Below are positions 55,553 through 63,948 of a stretch of 64,000 nucleotides of DNA, in pieces. The stretch covers positions 1,612,001-1,676,000 of the forward strand of contig NZ_CP157743.1 of NCBI RefSeq assembly GCF_030717995.2. The letters run 5' to 3'. Below the pieces are notes generated by a model. That model did no database searches. It was not told the DNA's origin and worked only from the letters and a program-made list of their open reading frames with translations. How positions within the stretch are numbered: position 1 is the first letter of the stretch; every line of letters starts with the position of its first letter. The position numbers and the translations under genes are program-made. This DNA comes from Methylomarinum sp. Ch1-1 (lineage in GTDB: Bacteria; Pseudomonadota; Gammaproteobacteria; Methylococcales; Methylomonadaceae).

Positions 55553-56883
55553 TGATAGTATTATGGACCGATGCATTGTTGTTCATCTTGGTGCTGATGT
55601 TGCTAATTTTGGGTGTCTATATGAGCCGCAAGGCTCATATGCGCAGGCCGCTGCGGAAAATAGGCCGCAGTAAAACCGGCATGGCTGCGCTGGTAGTGCT
55701 GCTGTTTTTTCTGCTGATCGGGCTGCTCGACTCGCTGCATTTTAAGGATAACGGCGAAGTCATCAGTGTGCTCGATTACCTGGCCAGGCCGTTGCAAGAA
55801 AACAGCGAGAAGACCTATTCGGCGCCTTTTGCGGCTTATTTGTACAGCAAGGAAACGATCACTCAGGCCGATGGATCGACGCGATGGGGCTATCCGCGTT
55901 TGCGTTATGGCGGCGCCCACCTGCAGGACCCTGAACGAGAGAAAAGCGGCGATATCGCGGCGAAAGGCTTGGTCGGTTTCGCTAAAGGCGCAGGTCTGAT
56001 GTTGTTGTTTATGCTGTTGTTGTGGAGCTTTTTTAAAGACCGGCACCGGCATCTGTTGGCCCATGGTTCTACCCGCGCCGTGTTGACGACTTTGTTCCTC
56101 TTGGTCAGCGGTTTTTATACGCTGGTTTATTTATCGTCCTATTATCATGTGTTAGGCACCGACAAGGTCGGTGAAGATGTGTTTTATCAGGCCATTAAAA
56201 GCGTACGCACCGGCTTGGTGATAGGCTCGCTGACGACGATGATCATGTTGCCGTTGGCGATTTTGTTCGGCATCATGGCGGGGTTTTTTCGCGGTTGGGT
56301 CGATGATGTCATTCAATATGTCTATACGACGCTGAACTCGATTCCCAGCGTGCTGTTGATCGCCGCGTCGATACTGATGGTGCAGGTCTACATGGCGAAC
56401 CATCCGGAGGAATTCAACAGTTTGCTGGTCAGGGCCGATATGCGGTTGCTGTTTCTATGTCTGATCCTAGGCGTCACCAGTTGGACCGGCCTGTGCCGCA
56501 TGTTGAGGGCGGAAACTCTGAAATTGCGTGAGATGGAATATGTTCTGGCCGCGCAGGCCTTGGGCGTGACTCGATCGATGATTTTATTCCGTCATATCCT
56601 GCCCAATGTCATGCATATCGTGTTGATTTCGGTGGTGCTGGATTTCAGCTCGTTGGTGCTGGCGGAGGCGGTGTTGTCCTATATCAATATCGGCGTCGAT
56701 CCGACGACCTATAGCTGGGGCAACATGATTAACGGCGCCCGGCTGGAAATGGCGCGCGATCCGATCGTCTGGTGGTCGCTGGCGGCGTCGTTCGTGTTCA
56801 TGTTCTCGCTGGTGTTGGCCGCCAACTTGTTCGCCGATTCCGTCAGAAACGCCTTTGATCCCAGGAGGGCCGAACATGGCTGA
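55552..56883 (+). CDS. ABC transporter permease (YejE/OppC type)
   Basis: A 443-aa protein starting at ATG 55552, which overlaps the previous stop as TGATG; GTG 55549 is also possible. After a first helix and a basic stretch (RRPLRKIGRSKTGMAALVVLLFFLLIGLLDSLHF, typical of OppC/YejE), a long periplasmic insertion and two extra helices precede the core (about residues 210-440). The core has the EAA loop ETLKLREMEYVLAAQALGVTRSMILFRHILPNV and GVDPTTYSWGNMINGARLEM. It is about 100 residues longer than ordinary OppC proteins because of the insertion. Stop at 56883. Confidence 0.88.
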   Translation: MIVLWTDALLFILVLMLLILGVYMSRKAHMRRPLRKIGRSKTGMAALVVLLFFLLIGLLDSLHFKDNGEVISVLDYLARPLQENSEKTYSAPFAAYLYSKETITQADGSTRWGYPRLRYGGAHLQDPEREKSGDIAAKGLVGFAKGAGLMLLFMLLLWSFFKDRHRHLLAHGSTRAVLTTLFLLVSGFYTLVYLSSYYHVLGTDKVGEDVFYQAIKSVRTGLVIGSLTTMIMLPLAILFGIMAGFFRGWVDDVIQYVYTTLNSIPSVLLIAASILMVQVYMANHPEEFNSLLVRADMRLLFLCLILGVTSWTGLCRMLRAETLKLREMEYVLAAQALGVTRSMILFRHILPNVMHIVLISVVLDFSSLVLAEAVLSYINIGVDPTTYSWGNMINGARLEMARDPIVWWSLAASFVFMFSLVLAANLFADSVRNAFDPRRAEHG

Positions 56884-58483
56884 GTCGTTATTAAGCGTTA
56901 ACGGCCTGAGCGTTTCGTTCAAAGACGAGACCGTCGTCGATAATATCAGCTTCACGATCAATCGCGGTGAAACCTTCGCGTTGGTCGGCGAATCTGGCTC
57001 CGGCAAATCGATTACCGCCTTGTCGGTGCTGAGACTGCTGCCGAGCGGCGCACGCTTGCAGGCTTCTTCGATCCTGCTGCAGGACGAGAATCTGCTGCGC
57101 ATTCCGGAAATCGATTTCTGCCAGGTGCGCGGCAAACGCATCGGCCTGATTTTTCAAGACCCGATGTCGTCGCTGAATCCGGTGATGACGATAGGCGAAC
57201 AGGTCGCCGAAGTGATGCGGATACATTTTGATGACAACAACAAAGGCATCCGCGGCAAGGTCCTGAAATTGCTGAAGCAGGTCGAAATTCCCGAACCGCA
57301 ACGACGCATCGATGAATATCCGCATCAGTTGTCGGGCGGCCAGCGACAGCGGGTGATGATCGCGATCGCCTTGGCCGGTCAGCCGGATTTGTTGATTGCC
57401 GACGAGCCGACCACGGCGCTGGACGTGACGATACAGGCGCAGATCCTGGAGCTGCTGAAGAACATACAGCGCCAGACCGGCATGGCGCTGTGGTTGATTA
57501 GTCATGATTTGGCATTGGTGTCGAATATGGCCGACCGCATTGCGGTGATGCAGCAGGGACGTATCGTCGAAACGGCGGCGACGTCGGTGTTTTTTAAACA
57601 AGCCCGCCATCCTTATAGCCTGAAGCTGTTGGCGGCCTTGCCGTCGATGGACAGTTGCCTGAATAAAGCTCAGCGCGAACAGCCGGTTTTGCTGGAAGTC
57701 TCCGACTTTAAGGTTTATTATCCGATAAAAAAGGGTATCTTCAAACGAGTGGTCGACCATGTCAAGGCGGTGGACGGCGTCGACTTTCGATTGCAACAGG
57801 GGAAAACGCTGGCGCTGGTGGGGGAATCGGGCTGCGGTAAGACCACATTGGGCAAGGCGCTGTTGAATCTGACCGCATCCAGCGCGGGACGAGTGATTTT
57901 TAACGGTGTCGATATCAGCGCCTTACAGGGCGAGGCGTTGCGCCGTCATCGAGCCGCGATGCAGATCATTTTTCAAGATCCCTTCGCGGCGATGAATCCG
58001 CGCATGCTGGTCGGCGATATTGTCGCCGAAGGCCTCAAGGCGCTGCACCTGAATGTCCGTTCAGCGGATAGACAGGAAAGAGTCGCTAAGCTGCTGGAAC
58101 AGGTCGGTTTGCCGGAGTCTTCGGCATTGCGCTATCCGCATGAATTTTCCGGCGGCCAGCGGCAACGCATTTGTATCGCTAGGGCGTTGGCGGTCGAACC
58201 GCAATTGATTATCTGCGATGAACCGACCAGCGCCTTGGATGTTTCGGTGCAGGCTCAGATCATCGAACTGCTGAAACAACTGCAACGGGAACAGGGCTTG
58301 AGTTATCTGTTCATTACCCATGATCTGGCGGTGGTCGCCGAATTAGCCGATGAAGTCGCGGTGATGTATCAAGGCAAGATAGTCGAGCAGGGGGAGGTAG
58401 AGCAGGTGCTGACTCGCCCGGCCCATGTTTACACGCAACAATTATTGAGCGCGATTCCGCGCCTAATCAGGAGTGAATCATGA
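56876..58483 (+). CDS. peptide ABC transporter ATPase, duplicated (YejF-like)
   Basis: A 535-aa protein starting at ATG 56876 (AGGAGG at about 56862; eight-base overlap with the permease stop). It has two complete ABC modules. The first has VGESGSGKSITALS, LSGGQRQRVMIAIALAGQPDLLIADEPTTALD and LISHDLALV. The second has VGESGCGKTTLGKAL, FSGGQRQRICIARALAVEPQLIICDEPTSALD and FITHDLAVV. This fused double ATPase corresponds to OppD plus OppF and is usual in YejABEF-type transporters. It powers import by the preceding permeases. The last codons overlap the DUF2780 gene start (ATGA). Confidence 0.93.
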   Translation: MAESLLSVNGLSVSFKDETVVDNISFTINRGETFALVGESGSGKSITALSVLRLLPSGARLQASSILLQDENLLRIPEIDFCQVRGKRIGLIFQDPMSSLNPVMTIGEQVAEVMRIHFDDNNKGIRGKVLKLLKQVEIPEPQRRIDEYPHQLSGGQRQRVMIAIALAGQPDLLIADEPTTALDVTIQAQILELLKNIQRQTGMALWLISHDLALVSNMADRIAVMQQGRIVETAATSVFFKQARHPYSLKLLAALPSMDSCLNKAQREQPVLLEVSDFKVYYPIKKGIFKRVVDHVKAVDGVDFRLQQGKTLALVGESGCGKTTLGKALLNLTASSAGRVIFNGVDISALQGEALRRHRAAMQIIFQDPFAAMNPRMLVGDIVAEGLKALHLNVRSADRQERVAKLLEQVGLPESSALRYPHEFSGGQRQRICIARALAVEPQLIICDEPTSALDVSVQAQIIELLKQLQREQGLSYLFITHDLAVVAELADEVAVMYQGKIVEQGEVEQVLTRPAHVYTQQLLSAIPRLIRSES

Positions 58484-59070
58484 AAATCAAGCAGTCGTTA
58501 TTATTTTGTTCTTCTTTGACTCTCGCCTTGGCGATGGTTACACCGGTTCAGGCCGGTTGGTTGGATTTTTTAACCGGCAGCAGCGAAGAAGCGGCGGAAA
58601 AGGTTCAGCAAGGCGCGGAAACGGTTAACAAAGTCAATCAGGCGGTGCAAACCGGCGCGGAGACGGCGCAATCCTTGCCGACAGCTCAACAAGGATTGAC
58701 CGGCGTCCTGATGCAGCAGTTGGGCGTCAGCGAAACTCAGGCCACAGGCGGGGCGGGAGCCTTGTTTCAGGTCGCCAAACAACGCATGACCGAGAACGCC
58801 TTCAATCAGCTGAGCCAAGCGGTGCCAGGCATGGATGGGTTGTTGGCGGCGGCGCCGAAACAATCCGGTACGGTCGGCGGTTTGGCCGAAGGTTTATTGG
58901 GAAAAGACAGCGCGGTCAGTCAAACCGCTTCGCTGATTTCGGCTTTTCAGCAATTGGATATGTCGCAAGGCATGGTCAGCCAGTTCACGCCTATCGTCGT
59001 CGATTACGTCAAGCAACAAGGCGGTCCGCAATTGGCAAATCTGTTGCAGCTGGCCTTAACTGGCTCTTGA
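58480..59070 (+). CDS. secreted DUF2780-type protein
   Basis: A 196-aa protein. An N-terminal signal peptide (LLFCSSLTLALAMVTPVQA, cleavage after about residue 25) predicts export to the periplasm. The mature part starts GWLDFLTGSSEEAAEKVQQG. It then contains the DUF2780 pattern LTGVLMQQLGVSETQATGGAGALFQVAKQRM...FNQLSQAVPGMDGLLAAAPK and the closing VDYVKQQGGPQLANLLQLAL. Function unknown. It is translationally coupled to the ABC ATPase (four-base overlap), so it is the fifth gene of the operon. The conserved residues LGVSExQAxGGxGALF support family assignment. Confidence 0.78.
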   Translation: MKIKQSLLFCSSLTLALAMVTPVQAGWLDFLTGSSEEAAEKVQQGAETVNKVNQAVQTGAETAQSLPTAQQGLTGVLMQQLGVSETQATGGAGALFQVAKQRMTENAFNQLSQAVPGMDGLLAAAPKQSGTVGGLAEGLLGKDSAVSQTASLISAFQQLDMSQGMVSQFTPIVVDYVKQQGGPQLANLLQLALTGS

Positions 59071-59196
59071 GCAGGGAATGTAAGGTCGGATGTAACTATT
59101 CAGTATAAAAATGCTTTTTCTATTCGTTACTTGCTTCAAAAGACGCCGTTCACCTAGCACTAAATTATCCTGGAATGTACAATGTAGCCCAAAAGC

Positions 59197-59370
59197 CAGC
59201 AATTCCCATGTCATCAGTTTGAGTATTTTTGCGGTGTTTAGGGCATGGGGTGTGTCTGTCGAGGAGCGCCGTAAACCCATCCCTGGGGGCTTGACGGCAG
59301 CATCCTTGCTGCCGACATCCTCGCCAAACACACCCCATGCCCTTTTTGAACGCCAAAGTGGGAATTGCTG
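59197..59370. mobile_element. MITE 'A' copy 6 (174 bp) inserted in element B
   Basis: The ends CAGCAATTCCCA and TGGGAATTGCTG are perfect. A perfect 9-bp duplication CCCAAAAGC flanks it at 59188-59196 and 59371-59379. Joining the flanks restores element B subtype 2 (CACCTAGCACTAAATTATCC...GCCATGGGGTTTAGGTGCAGGGT, written in parts), as at 6403-6471. This copy of A has the uninterrupted GCGCCGTAAACCC. Confidence 0.92.
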
Positions 59371-59398
59371 CCCAAAAGCCATGGGGTTTAGGTGCAGG

Positions 59399-59870
59399 GT
59401 CAGGGCTCCCTCATTAAAAAATACTTGAACAAACACATTGGTTAATATCGCGTCATCCCTCTGGTCGGGGCGGGTTATTTAACCCGCCCCAAACGTTTAG
59501 CTTACTCTAGCCACGGTTGAATCGTTCATGACCTCGTTGACCTGCATTTCGCATAGCGACATGCGGACTACTTGTGCCGCGGATCCACCAAAGTCTGCCC
59601 GTAGGAGGCCCGCCCTCGGGCCGAATGGCTCTTTTCGCGCCGAGGGCGGCGCTCCTACGCAAAGCACCGTCTTGCCTTCGGATGTTGAACAGCGTGAAGC
59701 GCATCAAAAACCGGTGCGCTTCCTATCGTCAGCACACCCTACCGCATCGTAGGGTGGCTTCGCGAAGCAAGCCACCAAAACCTGCACCGGGGGCGAAATT
59801 AGCCGTTGTGCGTATCCAGGCGGATTGCCTGTCGGCGAATCCACCCTACGGTGTGAGGCGTAGGCTTGAC
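59399..59870. repeat. repeat 'D' copy 4, inverted and longest of its type
   Basis: It starts CAGGGCTCCCTCATTAAAAA. It contains GGGCGGGTTATTTAACCCGCCC, GATGTTGAACAGCGTGAAGC, CGTCAGCACACCCTACC, TTCGCGAAGCAAGCCACC and GTTGTGCGTATCCAGGCGG modules in the order opposite to copies 1 and 2. Confidence 0.75.
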
Positions 59871-59890
59871 GGCGGCATCGTCCCTGACGG

Positions 59891-60040
59891 TCTACCTCAC
59901 CGGTTCCCGACCGGTGTGGCATTCCCACCCTCCCTGGAGGTCTACCTCACCGGTTCCCGACCGGTGTGGCATTCCCACCCTCCCTGGAGGTCTACCTCAC
60001 CGGTTTCGGACTGGTGTGGCACTCCCACCCTCCCTGGCGG
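59891..60040. repeat. 50-bp tandem repeat, three copies
   Basis: The units at 59891-59940 and 59941-59990 are identical. The unit at 59991-60040 differs at a few positions (TTTCGGACT for TTCCCGACC, CACTCC for CATTCC, GGCGG for GGAGG). Each unit contains CACCGGTTCCCGACCGGTG, an inverted repeat able to form a hairpin, and ends TCCCACCCTCCCTGG. The preceding TCCCTGACGG is the tail of a partial fourth unit. Confidence 0.9.
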
Positions 60041-60144
60041 TCAGGCGTTGCAGTCAGCCCGAAAAATCAATGACCTGCTACCTAAATCTTGCAAGACACT
60101 GACTGAATAGTTAAACAAATCCTTCGCTCTATTTTTAAAAGATT

Positions 60145-63100
60145 ATGTCGGCTGATTTTGCCAACCTCAATAAAGAAGTGACAGCCGCGCTCCTCCGGCA
60201 ACTGGGACGAGTCCGTCAGACACTCGATGCGGAAGCCTGGCAAATTCGCGATCCAAAATTATTATCGGATTTGATTCATGGCTTTATCGAGTTTATTGCG
60301 CCACTGGGTGATGCTTCGTTATTCAAGCAGGCCTGCAAGCTGCAACAACTGTTGCTGGTCGTATCGGAAAACGCCCTTCCTGTCGACCAGACTATCGCCC
60401 GGCGGATCGAGCAACAGTTGGGTCAACTCGAGACCCTGGTAAGCCAAGCTATTCCGCTCTCTTTACCCACTGCATCGACCGCTGATGATGCATCGTCGAC
60501 GGAACAGCCGCTGCGTATTTTTCTGTTGGATCAACATCCATTGGCGGCTTCCAGGCACGCGCTTGTTTTTCAGGCGGCTGGCTTTAGCATAGCACTGGTC
60601 GACAAGGCGGATCGCTTGTTGGCGGAAATGGCTAAGACCGAATCCGAACTGTTGTTTATGCAATGTTGTTCGATGCCCGTCGAGAACTGTCGGCAACTGA
60701 TCGATCGTCTCAGGGAGCGCGCCAAATATTATCAACTTCCGCTATTGCTGTTGACTTACCCCGAACAGCAGCCTTTACAGCAGGCCTTGGCCGGCCTTGA
60801 CAATGTCACCGTTGTGCAGGCCCCATTGTCTGCCGATCAACTCGTAGAGATCGGCGCCCGGCTGATTCGGCAATCACGGCTTAAAAAAAAGCAGATCCAA
60901 TCTTTGCAACGCTTCAATTATGAGCATGAGCGCGAACAACAAGCGATCGATAGTCATGCCATCGTCAGCATTACCAACGCTCAAGGCGATATCATCCATG
61001 TCAACGACAAGTTTTGCCGCATCAGCGGTTATAGCTGCGAGCAATTAATCGGCAATAATCATCGCCTACTGAAGTCCGGCCAGCATCCACCAGCCTTCTA
61101 CCAGCAGATGTGGCATACGATCTTGGCAGGGAAAATATGGCAGGGGGAGATCTGCAACAGGCGAAAAGACGGTGTTTTTTATTGGGTCAAGGCCAGTATT
61201 ATTCCTTTTCTCGATGAATGCGGCAAACCCTACAAGTATATTTCCTACCGGACCGATATTTCCCATATCAAACGAGCCGAGGAAAAGACACGACTGCTGT
61301 TGGAGTCGTTAGGCGAGGGCGTTTTCGGGGTCGATCTCCACTTGGACTGCACCTTCATCAATTCCGCCGCGGCCGACATGCTGGGCTGCCGAAAAGATAC
61401 TGTTCTGGGGCAGGCTATACAATCCTTTTTTAGTTTGTCTGAGAGCGATCAACAGGATTGTGAGTTGGTGGAAAACCCGATAGCGCAGACAGTTGCGGAC
61501 GGTAAAACCCGACGTCAAGAGCGCTTGTTTCGCCGCAACGACGGAAGCTCGTTTCCGGTTGATTTGACGGTGACGCCGAAAATGTACCATGGGCATTGCG
61601 AAGGCGCGCAGGTGGTCTTTCGAGATATCAGCGTACGCAAACAAATGGAGCGAGCATTATCCGGCAGTGAAGAACGCTTTCGTCGCGCCCAAAATTACGC
61701 CAATATCGGTACTTGGGAATGGAATATCGAAACCGATGATTTGTACTGGTCCGAACGCATTGCGCCTTTATTCGGTTATCCCGAGCATGAACTCGAAACT
61801 TGTTATGAGAATTTTATCAAGGCCGTTCATCCTGATGACCGGGAGCCGTTGGAACGGGCCATAGGGCATTGCTTCGAAAACAACGCGCCTTATTTTATCG
61901 AACACCGTGTGGTTTGGCCGGACGGCCAAATTCGCTGGGTTTCGGAACATGGCGACGTCGTCCGTGATGCGGCGGGGAAGCCGATCAAAATGTTGGGGGT
62001 CATTCAGGATATTAATGCCCGCAAACTGACCGAACAACAACTGAAGGAAAGCGAGGAGCGTCTCAGTGTCGCGATCGAAGGCGCCGGCGACGGCATCTGG
62101 GACTGGAATATGCGGACCAATCAAATGGAATTTTCCACGTTATACGCGCAAATGCTGGGTTATCAGCAATCGGAATTGAAGCCGCGCGCCGACACCTGGA
62201 TCAACACTATCTATCCGGGCGATCGCGACCGGGTCAATCGAACCCTGTTGGATTATTTGAATGGCAAGATTCCGAAGTTCGAAATCGAGATGCGTCAGCG
62301 CTGCAAAGATCATAGTTGGAAATGGATGCTATGTCGTGGCAAGGTAGTCAGTCGTGGCCGTAACAATAAACCGGTTCGGATGACGGCGATACAAACCGAT
62401 ATTAGCCAACGGAAAAAACTGGAAGAAAAGCTGTTGTTATTTAGCCATATCTTCGAAGTTTCCGAGCAATTCATCGGCATTGCCGATCATCAAGGCTTTC
62501 TAACTTATGTTAATCCGGCCTTATGCAAGCGGGTAGGCTATCGTTCGAGCGACATCGTCGGTCGTCATTTTCGTTGTCTGTTGCCTAAGCACAGACGGGA
62601 CCAGGATGCGAAAAACATCATGGTCTCGATGGAAACGAATAAATCCTGGACCGGTGAGCTGCCCATCTTGTGCAGAAACGGCAGTCAATTCATTTCTTCC
62701 AGCAATATCGGCTCAATCACCGATCAGCAGGGCAACATAAAAAGCATTTTCAATATATTTAGTGATTTTGGCGATGAGTTGAAACGCCGTAGTGAGCTGG
62801 CGAGAGCCAAGGATGCAGCCGAGCAGGCCAATCAGGCAAAATCGGAATTTTTATCGCGTATGAGTCATGAATTGCGCACGCCGTTGAATGCGATCTTGGG
62901 ATTTGCGCAGATTCTGCAGTTCGATGACGATATGAGCATGGAGCAACAGGAAAGTCTGCATGAGATTATCAAGGCTGGCGACCACCTGTTGCAATTGATC
63001 AACGAGATCTTGGACTTAGCCAAGATCGAAGCCGGCCATATCGATCTTTCGTTGGAAGCGGTGGCGCTGCATTCGGCGGTGCAGGAAAGCGTCAGTTTGA

Positions 63101-63948
63101 TTGAGCCTTTGGCGTCAGCCCGTTCAATCAGCATCGCTAACGCCATTGATGCCGCGATCAACGTTAAAGCGGACGCGGTCCGGCTCAAGCAGGTCTTGCT
63201 CAACTTGCTTTCCAACGCGGTCAAATATAACCGTCCAAACGGCTGGATAAGGATCGATAGTCAAACGCTTGCTAATGGCTATTTGCGCATCATGGTCTGT
63301 GACAACGGGATTGGCGTTTCGGAGCAGCGACGGGAAGAGCTATTTCAACCTTTCAACCGTCTCGATGCCGAGGAAAGTGGCATCGAAGGAACGGGGATAG
63401 GCCTGCCGATCACCAAGCGCCTGATCGAACTGATGGGAGGGAAAATTGGGGTTGACAGTAAGCCTGGAGAGGGCTCGGTCTTCTGGGTCGAAATGCCTGT
63501 TGCAAGTGCGCAAAAGCCTGCAAGCGGTTTTAACAAACGGATAACAGGCGGGAACGCCGATGCGTCGGTCAATGTCGTGCAGCAGGTATTATGTATTGAC
63601 GATAATCCGGTCAATATTAAGTTGATGAGACAAATACTGGGGGGGCGCGATAATTTGAAGATTCTAATCGCTCATACGCCTAAGCTTGGCATCGAGCTCG
63701 CCTTAGCCCATCGCCCCGATTTGATTCTGCTGGATATCCATATGCCCGGCATGAATGGCTATGAGGTGCTGAAAATCTTACAATCTGACCCGGCGATAAA
63801 AAATACACCGGTGGTCGCGGTGACGGCCAATGCGATGAAAAAAGAGATCGAACAAGCGATAGCGGCCGGTTTTACCGCTTATGTCAGCAAGCCGATTCAA
63901 ATTCAGGCGTTTTTGGGAACTATAGACAAATTGCTCAATAACGATTGA
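60145..63948 (+). CDS. multi-PAS hybrid histidine kinase
   Basis: A 1267-aa protein without obvious membrane segments. The N-terminus (1-110) is helical and may be an Hpt-like or dimerisation unit. Residues about 128-250 resemble a receiver without the usual acidic motif. Five PAS/PAC units follow (about 270-385, 385-500, 510-635, 640-760, 765-885), ending in coiled coil. The kinase core has the H-box FLSRMSHELRTPLNAILGF, the N-box NLLSNAVKYNRPNGW, DNGIGV and GTGIGLPITKRL. A C-terminal receiver (about 1148-1267) has LCIDDNPVN, LILLDIHMPGMNGYE and YVSKPI. Autophosphorylation and intramolecular phosphotransfer are expected. No cognate regulator is adjacent within the window. ATG 60145 lacks a strong ribosome-binding site. 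Confidence 0.88.
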   Translation: MSADFANLNKEVTAALLRQLGRVRQTLDAEAWQIRDPKLLSDLIHGFIEFIAPLGDASLFKQACKLQQLLLVVSENALPVDQTIARRIEQQLGQLETLVSQAIPLSLPTASTADDASSTEQPLRIFLLDQHPLAASRHALVFQAAGFSIALVDKADRLLAEMAKTESELLFMQCCSMPVENCRQLIDRLRERAKYYQLPLLLLTYPEQQPLQQALAGLDNVTVVQAPLSADQLVEIGARLIRQSRLKKKQIQSLQRFNYEHEREQQAIDSHAIVSITNAQGDIIHVNDKFCRISGYSCEQLIGNNHRLLKSGQHPPAFYQQMWHTILAGKIWQGEICNRRKDGVFYWVKASIIPFLDECGKPYKYISYRTDISHIKRAEEKTRLLLESLGEGVFGVDLHLDCTFINSAAADMLGCRKDTVLGQAIQSFFSLSESDQQDCELVENPIAQTVADGKTRRQERLFRRNDGSSFPVDLTVTPKMYHGHCEGAQVVFRDISVRKQMERALSGSEERFRRAQNYANIGTWEWNIETDDLYWSERIAPLFGYPEHELETCYENFIKAVHPDDREPLERAIGHCFENNAPYFIEHRVVWPDGQIRWVSEHGDVVRDAAGKPIKMLGVIQDINARKLTEQQLKESEERLSVAIEGAGDGIWDWNMRTNQMEFSTLYAQMLGYQQSELKPRADTWINTIYPGDRDRVNRTLLDYLNGKIPKFEIEMRQRCKDHSWKWMLCRGKVVSRGRNNKPVRMTAIQTDISQRKKLEEKLLLFSHIFEVSEQFIGIADHQGFLTYVNPALCKRVGYRSSDIVGRHFRCLLPKHRRDQDAKNIMVSMETNKSWTGELPILCRNGSQFISSSNIGSITDQQGNIKSIFNIFSDFGDELKRRSELARAKDAAEQANQAKSEFLSRMSHELRTPLNAILGFAQILQFDDDMSMEQQESLHEIIKAGDHLLQLINEILDLAKIEAGHIDLSLEAVALHSAVQESVSLIEPLASARSISIANAIDAAINVKADAVRLKQVLLNLLSNAVKYNRPNGWIRIDSQTLANGYLRIMVCDNGIGVSEQRREELFQPFNRLDAEESGIEGTGIGLPITKRLIELMGGKIGVDSKPGEGSVFWVEMPVASAQKPASGFNKRITGGNADASVNVVQQVLCIDDNPVNIKLMRQILGGRDNLKILIAHTPKLGIELALAHRPDLILLDIHMPGMNGYEVLKILQSDPAIKNTPVVAVTANAMKKEIEQAIAAGFTAYVSKPIQIQAFLGTIDKLLNND

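Larger units (their letters stand above)
59071..60144. other. 1.07-kb nested repeat block, no gene
   Basis: In order: an F-like left end (59092-59107), a short repeat-C-like stretch ending GACGCCGTT, the left part of element B (59149-59196), MITE A copy 6 (59197-59370), the right part of B (59371-59400), repeat D inverted (59399-59870), a 50-bp tandem repeat (59891-60040), and an F-like right arm (about 60046-60114). Apparent reading frames are repeat translations. Confidence 0.75.

Noticed and set aside
59891-60040. CRISPR array
   Set aside because: The units are contiguous 50-bp tandem copies with no unique spacers, and no cas gene is present.
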